Assembly (NCBI RefSeq): GCF_000708045.1
Contig: NZ_ANIE01000003.1
Coordinates: 744,001 to 808,000, forward strand
DNA: 64,000 nt
Direction: 5' to 3'
Source of the DNA: Marinobacter nitratireducens
Lineage (GTDB): Bacteria > Pseudomonadota > Gammaproteobacteria > Pseudomonadales > Oleiphilaceae
Part shown: positions 42,591 through 53,921 of the stretch, piece after piece
Layout: the number at the start of each line of letters is the position of its first letter
Position numbering within the stretch: position 1 is the first letter of the stretch
The notes under the pieces: generated by a model
The model's input: only the letters and a program-made list of their open reading frames with translations
The model's database searches: none
Told to the model about the DNA's origin: nothing
Program-made: the position numbers and the translations under genes

Positions 42591-43469
42591 CTACTGCAAC
42601 AACTCCAGCAGCGTTCCTTTCCAGACCGACTCCCGGTAGCGCTCCCGGAACCACCCAAGGTGCCCAACCCCGGTCTCTCCAATGTCCTCAGGCCTCAGCC
42701 GCAGCATCGTCATTGGCGCATTCTCGTAGAATCCATGAATGGAGGCTGTATTGCGCTCGGACATCATCTCATCATCGGTAAACGACACCGAGGTGATCGG
42801 CACCTTCACATCCGCATATTGCTGACGCAGTGCTTTTCCTTCCACGCCAACCGCGTATTCCGGGTGCAGACACCAACGCCGCCATTGGCGCATCACATTC
42901 GGTGGAAGATCACCCACGATATTCAACCGCTTGCCCGGAAAGTAACCACAAAGCGGAACAATCACCGGCACCAGGAAGTACCAGAGAAACCACGCAATGC
43001 GCTTTGTCGGTGGCGAATTTTCCCGCCAGTAGCCGCTTCCGCATGCAACGGTAATCGCATTATCCAGCAGATTCACATTTGGCGTCATACCCAATAGTTG
43101 CCCACCAACACTGTGACCGATCCACTGTAACCTCTGGCCTGGGAAGGATTCTCGAGCGAACTCGATCACCGCCTGACAGTCCTCCGTTCCCCAATCCGTT
43201 ATGCGGGTACTGTGTTTTTTGAGCCGGCCATTTACCGACGCCCCCATACCCGAGTAATCGAAGGTGATGACGGTGAACCCCTCACTATTCAGGAAACGGG
43301 CAAACTTCTCATAACAGTTCTGGGCCACCCCCATGGCTCCGGCCATGATCACAACAGACCCGGAATCTTCTGCCTGAAACAGCCGCAAGACAATGTTGTG
43401 GCCGCCGTCAGTGGTCAAGTTCATTTCCTGCGGCTGACTGCGATGCAGGTTGGTTTCCAGTACGCCCAT
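42591..43469 (-). CDS. Alpha/beta hydrolase (COG4757-like)
   Basis: 292-residue alpha/beta-fold hydrolase. The catalytic Ser is in GHSVGGQLLG, with likely Asp in SFTDDEMMSE and His in GVGHLGWF. A hydrophobic cap region (about residues 150-175) lies between the strands. The 14-base gap to the upstream MarR gene suggests a two-gene operon. Confidence 0.82.
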   Translation of the reverse strand: MGVLETNLHRSQPQEMNLTTDGGHNIVLRLFQAEDSGSVVIMAGAMGVAQNCYEKFARFLNSEGFTVITFDYSGMGASVNGRLKKHSTRITDWGTEDCQAVIEFARESFPGQRLQWIGHSVGGQLLGMTPNVNLLDNAITVACGSGYWRENSPPTKRIAWFLWYFLVPVIVPLCGYFPGKRLNIVGDLPPNVMRQWRRWCLHPEYAVGVEGKALRQQYADVKVPITSVSFTDDEMMSERNTASIHGFYENAPMTMLRLRPEDIGETGVGHLGWFRERYRESVWKGTLLELLQ

Positions 43470-43483
43470 GGCAAAATCCTCCG

Positions 43484-43897
43484 TCAGAAATCGTTGGCCA
43501 GGTGATTCAGGAACTTGAGAATGACGGCAACTTCCTGCTCATCGAATCCCTCGGTCATGCGCGCATTCAAATCGGCAATAAGAGGCTTTGCCTCGGTGAT
43601 CTTCTGCCGTCCCAGGTCTGTGAGATAGAGCCTCGATGCTCTTTTGTCCCGATCACAGGGCCTCCGCTCGAGCAGCCCTCTGGTCTCCATCCGAGCTGCA
43701 AGCCCGGTCAGGGCTGAGTTATTGAGGTTCAGGCGCCTGGCTACATCCTTCAGAAGACACCCCTCATTCTCATTAATCAGCAACAGGGCCCCTACCTGGG
43801 TGACCGAAATACCCAGATGTTCTTCACTTAGCTGGTCCGCTGATTTGTACACCCTGTGGCGGCCTTTGTTCAGCAGATAGAAAAAACGCTTGTCCAT
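43484..43897 (-). CDS. MarR-family transcriptional regulator
   Basis: 137-residue winged helix protein. The helix-turn-helix core EGCLLKDVARRLNLNNSALTGLAARMETRGLLERRPCDRDKRASRLYLTDLGR is textbook MarR. Two TTTACTTCAnATGTG repeats upstream are candidate operators. It is the first gene of the operon with the alpha/beta hydrolase. Confidence 0.9.
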   Translation of the reverse strand: MDKRFFYLLNKGRHRVYKSADQLSEEHLGISVTQVGALLLINENEGCLLKDVARRLNLNNSALTGLAARMETRGLLERRPCDRDKRASRLYLTDLGRQKITEAKPLIADLNARMTEGFDEQEVAVILKFLNHLANDF

Positions 43898-43907
43898 CGA
43901 TTCACCA

Positions 43908-43943
43908 TTTACTTCAGATGTGAATCACTTTACTTCATATGTG
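43908..43943 (-). promoter_or_regulatory. Tandem MarR operator
   Basis: Two near-identical 15-mers, TTTACTTCAGATGTG (43908-43922) and TTTACTTCATATGTG (43929-43943), lie 21 bases apart, two helical turns, 11-46 bases upstream of the MarR start. Each contains a CTTCAnATG half-symmetry, typical of MarR-type sites. Confidence 0.65.
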
Positions 43944-44095
43944 TATTAAATGACAAGCATTGGTTCGATTCCTCCTCTTCAGAGGCTTGCCGGTTATTAA
44001 ATCTCATCCATCTGACGCTCGATTGTTACCTTGCCAACACGCTGCCTGGTCTATCCTGATATGCTTCGTCCAGGTTGAGGAATGAGGGAGAATCA

Positions 44096-44524
44096 ATGAG
44101 TTTTAGAAGTCTGGCGCAGGCAGCACTGGCAACCGCTGTGGTCACAACCTCTTTGACAGGGTGTGCAACCTTTGGCAGTTCACAACGGCTTCATGACATC
44201 TGGGTTCTGGAGACAATGAACGGGAAAGAACTGGAGCTGCGCAGCGAACGCCAGCGCCCCCGCATGGAGATCAATCTCCAGGAAATGAAGGTCTCCGGAT
44301 TCAATGGCTGCAACAACTACCTGGGACCTATCGAGGATGTGGGTTTCGGGGATATAGAATTTGGGCCGGTCGCCGTGACCCGCCGATTCTGTACCGACAT
44401 GGTGGTCCCGGACAGGTTCAACAAGAACCTGAGCTCGGTCGAATCCTACTCACTTCAGGAACTTAAGCTGACTTTCTACGACGGCGAAGGCAACGAGCTT
44501 TTTTCATTCCAGAAAACGGACTGA
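44096..44524 (+). CDS. META-domain lipoprotein
   Basis: 142-residue lipoprotein of the META (HslJ-like) family. The lipobox TSLTGC places the acylated Cys at residue 23. The META core reads WVLETMNGKELEL ... MKVSGFNGCNNYLG ... FGPVAVTRRFCTDM. The start at 44096 follows GAGGGAG; an earlier in-frame start (44075) is less likely. HslJ-type proteins are heat-shock and novobiocin-resistance associated. Confidence 0.82.
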   Translation: MSFRSLAQAALATAVVTTSLTGCATFGSSQRLHDIWVLETMNGKELELRSERQRPRMEINLQEMKVSGFNGCNNYLGPIEDVGFGDIEFGPVAVTRRFCTDMVVPDRFNKNLSSVESYSLQELKLTFYDGEGNELFSFQKTD

Positions 44525-44616
44525 AACCCGCGAGACGAAGCGCCTTAAAAACTGGATAATGGCGGGTCTTGGTCCACCGGGACTCGCCAAATTCTCCAAT
44601 CCGGGTAGCTTCTTCC

Positions 44617-46803
44617 ATGGAAATCAACGTCAACTTTCTCGATAACCTGCGGCTTGAAGCCAAGTTTGACGATTTTACCGTCATTACCGATCAGCCCATC
44701 CGCTACAAGGGTGACGGTTCAGCCCCCAGTCCCTTCGATTACTTCCTGGCCTCCTCTGCTCTTTGCGCCGCCTACTTCGTCCGGGTTTACTGCCTGGCCA
44801 GGGACATTCCCACCGAGAACATCCGGCTGTCCCAGAACAACATCGTGGATCCGGAGAACCGCTACAACCAGATCTTCCGGATTCAGGTAGAGCTGCCGGA
44901 GGATATTTCAGACAAGGACCGCCAGGGCATTCTCCGTTCCATCGAGCGCTGCACCGTGAAGAAGGTGGTTCAGACCGGTCCGCAATTCGAGATCGAGACG
45001 GTAGAGAATCTGGATGCTGACGCCCAGGCCCTGCTGATGACTGAACCGGATGGCACCCGCACCTTCATCGAAGGAAAGGATCTGCCACTGGAGCAGACCA
45101 TCGCTAACATGACCAGTATCCTCGAAGACCTGGGCATGAAGATCGAGATCGCCTCCTGGCGCAATATTGTCCCCCATGTCTGGTCACTGCACATCCGGGA
45201 TGCCGCCTCTCCCATGTGCTTCACCAACGGGAAAGGAGCCACCAAGGAAAGTGCGCTGTGTTCCGCCCTCGGTGAGTTTATCGAGCGCCTGAACTGCAAC
45301 TTTTTCTACAACGACCAGTATTTCGGCGAGGAGATTGCCAACGCTGACTTCGTCCATTACCCGGAGGAAAAATGGTTCAAACCGGGGCCGGAGGACGAGC
45401 TTCCCGAGGGTATCCTCGATGAGCACTGCCTGGCGATTTACAACCCGGACGGCGAGCTCCGCGGCTCCAACCTGATTGATACCAACTCCGGACGCGTTGA
45501 TCGCGGCATTTGCGCCCTGCCCTTCGTGCGCCAGTCAGACGGTGAGACGATCTATTTCCCTTCCAATCTGGTGGAAAACCTGTTCCTGAGTAACGGCATG
45601 AGTGCCGGCAACACCCAATATGAAGCCCAGGTGCAGTGCCTCTCAGAAATTTTTGAGCGGGCCGTCAAAAAGCAGATCATCGAAGATGAAATCGCCCTGC
45701 CGGATGTCCCGAAGGACGTTCTGGCGAAGTATCCGGAAATCGTCGAGGGCATCGAAGCACTGGAAGCTCAGGGATTCCCGGTGCTGGTGAAGGACGCTTC
45801 GCTTGGCGGGCAATTCCCGGTGATGTGCGTCACGTTGATGAACCCGAAAACCGGCGGCGTGTTTGCCTCCTTCGGCGCACACCCCAGCTTCCATGTGGCA
45901 CTGGAGCGTAGCCTGACGGAATTGATGCAGGGCCGCAGCTTTGAAGGTCTCAACGATGTTCCGCCGCCGACCTTCAACAGTCTGGCCGTGGCGGAGCCCA
46001 ACAACTACGTTGAGCACTTTATCGACTCCACGGGTGTTGTGTCGTGGCGCTTTTTCAGTGCCCAGTCTGACTACGAGTTCTGTGAATGGAACTTCTCCGG
46101 AACCAACGAAGAAGAGGCTGAAACGCTCTTCGGCATACTCCGTGAACTCGAAAAGGAAGTGTATGTTGCCGTTCACGATGAGCTCGGCGCCCAGACGTGC
46201 CGGATTCTGGTACCCGGTTATTCCGAGATCTACCCGGTCGAAGATCTGATCTGGGACAACACCAACATGGCCCTGGATTATCGTGAGGACATCCTCAACC
46301 TGCACAGACTGAGCAATGACCAGCTGGCTGATCTGGTCGAGCGACTCGAAGAGAGCCAGATCGATAACTACATGACGATCATTACCCTGATCGGTGTCGA
46401 GTTCGATGAGAACACCATCTGGGGTCAGCTCACCATCCTTGAGCTCAAACTGCTGATCTACCTGGCCTTGCAGCAGCACGAGGAAGCGCTGGATACGGTG
46501 GAGATGTTCCTGCAGTTCAACGACAACACCGTTGAGCGCGGGCTGTTCTATCAGGCCATGCAGGCTGTCCTGGAAATCACACTGGACAACGAGCTGGAGC
46601 TGGACGACTTCATCGACAACTTCCGCCGCATGTTCGGCGACGACACCATGGATAACGTCGTCGGCTCAGTAGACGGCAGCGTCCGCTTCCACGGACTGAC
46701 ACCCACGAACATGCAGCTTGAGGGCCTCGACAAACACCTGCGCCTGATTGAGAGCTACAAGAAACTTCACGCGGCCCGCGCCGCAAAGGCCGGGTTGAAA
46801 TAA
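44617..46803 (+). CDS. OsmC-YcaO fusion protein
   Basis: 728 residues from ATG 44617. The first 140 residues are an OsmC-like redox domain (DGSAPSPFDYFLASSALCAAYFVRVYCLARD). Residues about 150-560 are a YcaO ATP-dependent cyclodehydratase-like domain (TNGKGATKESALCSALGEFIER...HELTYEAQVQCLSEIFERA). The C-terminus is alpha-helical, TPR-like. OsmC-YcaO fusions exist in several gammaproteobacteria (TIGR03549-type); E. coli YcaO is implicated in RimO-dependent methylthiolation of ribosomal protein S12. The combined role is unknown. Confidence 0.88.
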   Translation: MEINVNFLDNLRLEAKFDDFTVITDQPIRYKGDGSAPSPFDYFLASSALCAAYFVRVYCLARDIPTENIRLSQNNIVDPENRYNQIFRIQVELPEDISDKDRQGILRSIERCTVKKVVQTGPQFEIETVENLDADAQALLMTEPDGTRTFIEGKDLPLEQTIANMTSILEDLGMKIEIASWRNIVPHVWSLHIRDAASPMCFTNGKGATKESALCSALGEFIERLNCNFFYNDQYFGEEIANADFVHYPEEKWFKPGPEDELPEGILDEHCLAIYNPDGELRGSNLIDTNSGRVDRGICALPFVRQSDGETIYFPSNLVENLFLSNGMSAGNTQYEAQVQCLSEIFERAVKKQIIEDEIALPDVPKDVLAKYPEIVEGIEALEAQGFPVLVKDASLGGQFPVMCVTLMNPKTGGVFASFGAHPSFHVALERSLTELMQGRSFEGLNDVPPPTFNSLAVAEPNNYVEHFIDSTGVVSWRFFSAQSDYEFCEWNFSGTNEEEAETLFGILRELEKEVYVAVHDELGAQTCRILVPGYSEIYPVEDLIWDNTNMALDYREDILNLHRLSNDQLADLVERLEESQIDNYMTIITLIGVEFDENTIWGQLTILELKLLIYLALQQHEEALDTVEMFLQFNDNTVERGLFYQAMQAVLEITLDNELELDDFIDNFRRMFGDDTMDNVVGSVDGSVRFHGLTPTNMQLEGLDKHLRLIESYKKLHAARAAKAGLK

Positions 46804-46823
46804 CGCCCGGCCCAACAAAAAGC

Positions 46824-46855
46824 GGCGTTCCGAGTAAATCGGAACGCCCCTTTTT
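46824..46855. terminator. Bidirectional Rho-independent terminator
   Basis: GGCGTTCCGA / TCGGAACGCC (10-bp stem, GTAAA loop) followed by CCTTTTT on the right and preceded by AAAAAGC on the left. It separates the OsmC-YcaO gene from convergent katG and can serve both. Confidence 0.9.
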
Positions 46856-46873
46856 ATGCCGTCCGTGTCCGGA

Positions 46874-49069
<2,196 letters not shown>

Positions 49070-49177
49070 TCACTTTGTGAACAAAGCTGCGTTGACACCC
49101 ATTCAATGTAGATCAGCCACCATGAATTGACTAAATTTCTTTTCCTATTGGTTTTATTAGTTTTTATCTATCGATAA

Positions 49178-51232
49178 TCACCCCGCCTCCAACTGCTCTA
49201 CCGCCAGTGTCCTGACGCGTTCGAAGTCTTCATCACTGAACACACCATTCACCCCGGATATAGCCGCCAGCTCCATCCCATGCCTGAGCCCCATCTTGTA
49301 TATCTCGCGGACTTTCTCCCACTCGATGTTACGCCCGAGCGTGAAGTTCTCGAAGCGTCCCTCCAACGTGAGAACGATGGTTTCCGCCAGACAGGCATAG
49401 GCAATGCCTTTCGGTAAGCCGATGTCTTTCATTGTCGGTTCACCCGGAAGCTGAATCTCACCGGACTCAATCACCAGTACATCCGGCCGCTTGGCAACAT
49501 CCTCCGGCGGGATATCCAGCGGGCGTGCAACGTCGGTAATAACACACCCGGGCTTAACCTTCGTAATGTCCAGTATCCGTTTACCGGCTCCGGAGGTGGC
49601 GGTAACGATCATGTCCATGTCCGCCACATCGCGGTCTGCCGAACCGGCGACATGGACAATGGCGCCCGGCGTTTCCTGTTCGATGCTTTCCTTCAGCGCC
49701 AGCAGCTTCGCCGGCTCCGGCGCGGCCAGGAATATCTCATCGACGGCTTTCGCCAACAGGCGGGCACAGACCGAACCAATGGCCCCGGTCGCCCCTACAA
49801 CCATGGCCTTGCCCGCCATTTTTCCGCTCTTTCCGACACTGACAAGACCAACTCTCTTGAGCGCATCATGGGCCGCCCACAGGGCGCCGGAAGCGCTGTA
49901 ACTGTTCCCGGTGGTGATTGGCAGCGGTGCCCGCTTGGCCACGGTTATGCCGGCGTCCCCTACGACTTTGGTAAACGCACCCAACCCCATAATCTGTGCG
50001 CCCAGTTTTTTCGCCAGTTTCGCCGCGGCCAGCAACCGGCTGTAGGTGAACTCGGGACCATGGGCCATGATTTCCCGAGGCGTTCCACCCACCGTGATCA
50101 ACCAACCTTCGGCTTCATCTCCCGTTGGTGAACGGATACCGCTGACTTTGGAGTAGATGAAGGGCGGCGTGTAGGCCACGGCTTTTTCAACCAGATTCAT
50201 GACAACGGGCGGCGACACCTCGGCGATCCAGTCCAGCGGTGGCGTTTTGGTCAGGTATTGCTGCGACAACGGGTGAATCACGAACGCAAACCGGTTCACC
50301 CGACGATATCCGTTTGGGTAAAGGATTCTCGGCTCAATACCCAGTTGCTGAATGATATCCAGGTAATCATCCGGGCTGAGCTGTTCCGGCGTTCGGGACA
50401 ACGCGGCAGAGATCATCGCTTCCATGACATTTACCCCGACGGGCCGACCTTCCAGCCAGGGGCTGTAGTCCACGACCATGGCAACCTTTCGGGAGCGTAG
50501 CCAGTCCAGGGCACTCTCGGTTACCCGGGAAGTGATGACGGTTGTTCCGTCGAGCTCCTGTTCACCAAATTCGGCAAGATCACCCACCGAAGAGACCACA
50601 ACATGGGCGTTCTCCACCGTGTGATGGAGTGAGCCTTTCACCAGCCGTTCTCCAAGACGGAACAACGGCGTGCGATGCAATGTCTCCAACGTTTTGACGG
50701 CCATGGGATGAAACATGAACTGGGCCGTCAGGGATGTATAGGTTTCAAGTTGTTTGAGCGACGTCAGTGTTCGCGGAATGCCGAAATCCTGGTAGGGATC
50801 AGCAAAGAAAAGGTTGTCCGTGTGCTCGGCAAGCGACCCGGCGATGCGGTACCCAGCTTGCCCGTTCATGAACAGCACCCGGGCGTTATCAAAAAAATGC
50901 CCAAGCTCGGATTGGGTATGGCGAACCGCCCATTCCTGAAGAATGCCTCGAAGCCCAGCCCCTGTTGTGACTGCTCGATCCGGTACACAAGCCTGCAACC
51001 GGGCCGTTTCCGGGTGTTCTATGACCTCCCTGCCAACCTGATAGTGGTCATGGACCATGCTCAACCCGATGGCATCAGCCTGTTCTCCCACCGAATCCAG
51101 AACAGACTCAGCACGCTCGAGATCGCCATCGGTTCCGATCCTCAGGATTCGGAAATGCTGCCCGAGAAACTCCGTTTCCAATTCGTAATCGTTCTCCGAT
51201 GCCCCAAGGCTGACGCTGACCACGGTTTTCAT
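49178..51232 (-). CDS. Two-part dehydrogenase; C-terminal half like cyanobacterial acyl-ACP reductase
   Basis: 684-residue protein. Residues about 380-670 align in my memory with cyanobacterial acyl-ACP reductase (AAR): TTGNSYSASGALWAAHDALK (440), the Rossmann loop VVGATGAIGSVCARLL (480), and YACLAETIVLTLEGRFENFTLGR (610). The Cys known as the acyl-carrying nucleophile in AAR has no clear counterpart here. Residues 1-330 form a second domain I do not recognise. Function could be fatty-acyl reduction or a related dehydrogenation; this is inference. It is divergent from the aldolase gene. Confidence 0.55.
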   Translation of the reverse strand: MKTVVSVSLGASENDYELETEFLGQHFRILRIGTDGDLERAESVLDSVGEQADAIGLSMVHDHYQVGREVIEHPETARLQACVPDRAVTTGAGLRGILQEWAVRHTQSELGHFFDNARVLFMNGQAGYRIAGSLAEHTDNLFFADPYQDFGIPRTLTSLKQLETYTSLTAQFMFHPMAVKTLETLHRTPLFRLGERLVKGSLHHTVENAHVVVSSVGDLAEFGEQELDGTTVITSRVTESALDWLRSRKVAMVVDYSPWLEGRPVGVNVMEAMISAALSRTPEQLSPDDYLDIIQQLGIEPRILYPNGYRRVNRFAFVIHPLSQQYLTKTPPLDWIAEVSPPVVMNLVEKAVAYTPPFIYSKVSGIRSPTGDEAEGWLITVGGTPREIMAHGPEFTYSRLLAAAKLAKKLGAQIMGLGAFTKVVGDAGITVAKRAPLPITTGNSYSASGALWAAHDALKRVGLVSVGKSGKMAGKAMVVGATGAIGSVCARLLAKAVDEIFLAAPEPAKLLALKESIEQETPGAIVHVAGSADRDVADMDMIVTATSGAGKRILDITKVKPGCVITDVARPLDIPPEDVAKRPDVLVIESGEIQLPGEPTMKDIGLPKGIAYACLAETIVLTLEGRFENFTLGRNIEWEKVREIYKMGLRHGMELAAISGVNGVFSDEDFERVRTLAVEQLEAG

Positions 51233-51386
51233 AATTTGGCCCTGACTTGTCTGTTGTTGTGTCTTTCAGCGTAATTCACACCACCGGCTTTTGCCTTGGC
51301 TCAGGTCAAATTCCCTCTTGCATGTCAGGGTCTACAATGACGGAACCACCGACGAATAAATACCTGGTGCGCACAGGAGGAAAACA

Positions 51387-52400
51387 ATGGGTATACAGGA
51401 CGAACTCAGGGAAACAGTCGAAAAACTGGTGCAGCCTGGTAAAGGTATTCTGGCAGCCGACGAAAGCCATCCAACCATCGCAAAACGCTTCAAAGCAATC
51501 GGCGTGGAATCGACCGAGGAAAATCGGCGGGAGTACCGGAGCCTGATCCTCTCCACGCCGGGTCTGGGTGACTTCATCAGTGGAGTGATTCTGTTCGAGG
51601 AAACCCTTGGCCAGAAGAGCCTGGACGAGACTCCGATTCCGATGCTTCTCGAAAGCCAGGGCATTGTTCCTGGCATCAAGGTCGACAAAGGCAAGAAGCC
51701 TCTGGTCAACGCGCCAGGCGAAGAAATCACCTACGGTCTTGATGGGCTCGATGACCGCCTGGAAATCTATAAGAATCAGGGTGCCCGCTTTGCCAAATGG
51801 CGGGACGTGTTTCACATTACCGACACCCTTCCCTCACAACAGGCTATTGAAGCCAATGCGGAGATGCTGGCCCGCTATGCGGCGCTGTGCCAGGCCATCG
51901 GCGTGGTGCCGATTGTCGAGCCTGAGGTTTTGATTGATGGGGACCACACCATCGAACGATGCGCCCGCGTCAGTGAGGAGGTGTTGAATGGCGTATTCCA
52001 GGCGCTGTACCGGCACAGGGTTCAGCTTGAGTACATGATACTGAAACCCAGCATGGTCACGCCCGGCAAAGACAGCCCCAAGGCATCTCCCGAAGACGTT
52101 GCAAAAGCCACGCTTTCCGTTTTCCACCGCGTGGTACCTGCCGCCGTTCCGGGCATCAATTTTCTATCCGGCGGGCAGACGCCGGATGAGGCAACGAGGA
52201 ACCTGAATGCTATCAACGGCCACGGGCCTCAACCCTGGGAACTGAGCTTTTCCTACGGGCGCGCTCTGCAGGAACCGGCTCAACATGCCTGGGCCGGCCG
52301 CCTTGAAAACAGCGCGGCGACGCAGCAAGCCATGCTCAAACGGGCTCGACTCAATGGCGCTGCGCGCTCGGGAAGCTACACACCGGATATGGAAGAATAA
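51387..52400 (+). CDS. Class I fructose-bisphosphate aldolase
   Basis: 337-residue class I aldolase, the animal-like type. The Schiff-base lysine lies in MILKPSMVTPG, with GKGILAADESHPTIAKR at the N-terminus and GINFLSGGQTPDEATRNLNAIN near the C-terminus. It cleaves or forms fructose 1,6-bisphosphate in glycolysis and gluconeogenesis. AGGAGG precedes the start. Confidence 0.94.
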   Translation: MGIQDELRETVEKLVQPGKGILAADESHPTIAKRFKAIGVESTEENRREYRSLILSTPGLGDFISGVILFEETLGQKSLDETPIPMLLESQGIVPGIKVDKGKKPLVNAPGEEITYGLDGLDDRLEIYKNQGARFAKWRDVFHITDTLPSQQAIEANAEMLARYAALCQAIGVVPIVEPEVLIDGDHTIERCARVSEEVLNGVFQALYRHRVQLEYMILKPSMVTPGKDSPKASPEDVAKATLSVFHRVVPAAVPGINFLSGGQTPDEATRNLNAINGHGPQPWELSFSYGRALQEPAQHAWAGRLENSAATQQAMLKRARLNGAARSGSYTPDMEE

Positions 52401-52430
52401 GGAAGAGACGCAGGATTCAGGCTGCGGGGA

Positions 52431-53408
52431 TTACGCAGCCTGATGACGTTTCCCGGAGGTTTCAGGTGTCTGTTCAAGGCAGGCCAGCATGGGTGCGACG
52501 TCCCTCAATTTTCGGGCCTGGGGCCAGATCGCTTCCGCCTCTGCAAAGCCCTGGCGAAGGAAATTCATCCATTGCTTGATCCGCCCCGTGACATAGCGGT
52601 CCTCAAGCCAGCCCTGAAGCACCTCGGCGTATTCCCGCACCAGCGCAACGGCCTCGAGCCAACTCATTTCCGGGATCTGCTCGCCCTGCTGGCTGGCCTT
52701 GATCTGAAGGGCCAGATCAGGACGGGCGATCAGGCCGCGACCAATCATCACATCATCGCAGCCGGAAACCTTACGGCAGCGCCAGTAGTCATTAACGGTC
52801 CAGATCTCACCATTCGCGATCACATGGGCTGAGACGGCCTCGCGCACCCTGGCAATTTCTTCCCAGTAAGCTGGTGGCTTGTAGCCATCGACTTTGCTTC
52901 GGGCATGAATGACGATTTCGGAGGCGCCAGCTGCTTCCAGAGCCTGGCCACAAGCAACACCCATGGAGCGGTCGTCGTACCCCAGACGCATCTTGGCGGT
53001 TACTGGTACGCCGGCCGGAACCGCCTTGCGCACCGCTTCCGTGATTTCGTGCATCAACTCCGGCTCACGCATCAGAATACAGCCGCCCTTGTGACGATTC
53101 ACGGTCTTCGCGGGACATCCAAAGTTGATATCCACCTGGGTGGCGCCCAGCTCCGCGGCTCTGGCTCCGTGAAGGCCCATCTGCACTGGGTCAGAGCCCA
53201 GCAGCTGAACGGCCACCGGTGTTCCTACCCGGGTCAGCGACTGGTTGTGCAGCTCCGGCGCGTATTTATAGAACACGCGCGGCGGCAGCATACCGTGGGT
53301 CACGCGCACGAACTCTGTCACACAACGGTCTATACCACCGACTTTGGTGAGTGTTTCGCGAATGGGTGCGTCAACCAGCCCTTCCATGGGGGCGAGGATA
53401 ATGCGCAT
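52431..53408 (-). CDS. dusC: tRNA-dihydrouridine(16) synthase DusC
   Basis: FMN-dependent tRNA dihydrouridine synthase of about 325 residues. MRIILAPMEGLVDAPIRETL, QLLGSDP, DINFGCPAKTVNRHKGG (catalytic Cys), KMRLGYDD and MIGRGLIARPDLAL are all present. The start at 53408 gives the expected opening; a longer in-frame reading to 53492 was rejected. The MEGL and RGLIARPDL pattern favours DusC over DusA or DusB. Confidence 0.9.
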   Translation of the reverse strand: MRIILAPMEGLVDAPIRETLTKVGGIDRCVTEFVRVTHGMLPPRVFYKYAPELHNQSLTRVGTPVAVQLLGSDPVQMGLHGARAAELGATQVDINFGCPAKTVNRHKGGCILMREPELMHEITEAVRKAVPAGVPVTAKMRLGYDDRSMGVACGQALEAAGASEIVIHARSKVDGYKPPAYWEEIARVREAVSAHVIANGEIWTVNDYWRCRKVSGCDDVMIGRGLIARPDLALQIKASQQGEQIPEMSWLEAVALVREYAEVLQGWLEDRYVTGRIKQWMNFLRQGFAEAEAIWPQARKLRDVAPMLACLEQTPETSGKRHQAA

Positions 53409-53476
53409 ACCGGCTACGGAGCTCCGAAAAGGGGTGGTTAAATAGTAAGCGGGCCGGCATTGTAGACAGAATTGCC

Positions 53477-53498
53477 GGCGGATTGAAGTCAATCCGCC
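53477..53498. repeat. Perfect 10-bp inverted repeat
   Basis: GGCGGATTGA (53477-53486), loop AG, TCAATCCGCC (53489-53498). It lies just past the stop of the 30-residue gene on the minus strand and ahead of dusC. No T tract follows, so it may be a rho-dependent end or an mRNA-stabilising stem. Confidence 0.55.
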
Positions 53499-53507
53499 AA
53501 CAAGACT

Positions 53508-53600
53508 TTACTGGGAGATGGCGTAATTGACGTAGTAGTCGACAAACAGTTTGCCCTGCTGCTTCAGGCTTACGCTCCAGGTTTGCATCCAGTGGGACAT
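53508..53600 (-). CDS. Small protein of 30 residues
   Basis: A short frame encoding MSHWMQTWSVSLKQQGKL through VDYYVNYAISQ. It has an AAAGGAG ribosome binding site eight bases upstream of the ATG, a stop TAA and a strong hairpin just downstream, so it has every sign of a real small gene. It is amphipathic, rich in aromatic residues (two Trp, three Tyr, one Phe), with no clear membrane helix. Too short for standard gene callers. Function unknown. Confidence 0.65.
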   Translation of the reverse strand: MSHWMQTWSVSLKQQGKLFVDYYVNYAISQ

Positions 53601-53697
53601 TTCACAACTCCTTTGTTGCTGTGAATACTCTCAGAGTAGTCAGCGGAGCGGGCGCTGTGAAATCAAAGAAACAAAATTTTACGAAAGGCTTTGGCTA

Positions 53698-53916
53698 TCA
53701 AAGACGGTCAATTGATTGGAACTTTCCCTGATCGTCAAACACGATCCGAAAGGATCCGCGAACGCCATCTTGCAGATAGAAACGGGAAAGGATTCGGGCC
53801 GGGAAACGGACACTGCGTCCGTCCCGGGCCCTGGCGTGAACATCGGAGGCAACGCCCTGATAAAGCTTGATCCACTCATCAGGGCTGATGCTGATATCCA
53901 CGATGATTTGCTGCAT
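53698..53916 (-). CDS. DUF2835 small protein
   Basis: 72-residue protein of the DUF2835 family (IIVDISISPDEWIKLYQGVASDVHARARDGRSVRFPARILSRF). It starts five bases after the htpG stop, so it is almost certainly cotranscribed with the chaperone gene. Function unknown. Confidence 0.8.
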   Translation of the reverse strand: MQQIIVDISISPDEWIKLYQGVASDVHARARDGRSVRFPARILSRFYLQDGVRGSFRIVFDDQGKFQSIDRL

Positions 53917-53921
53917 GGCTA

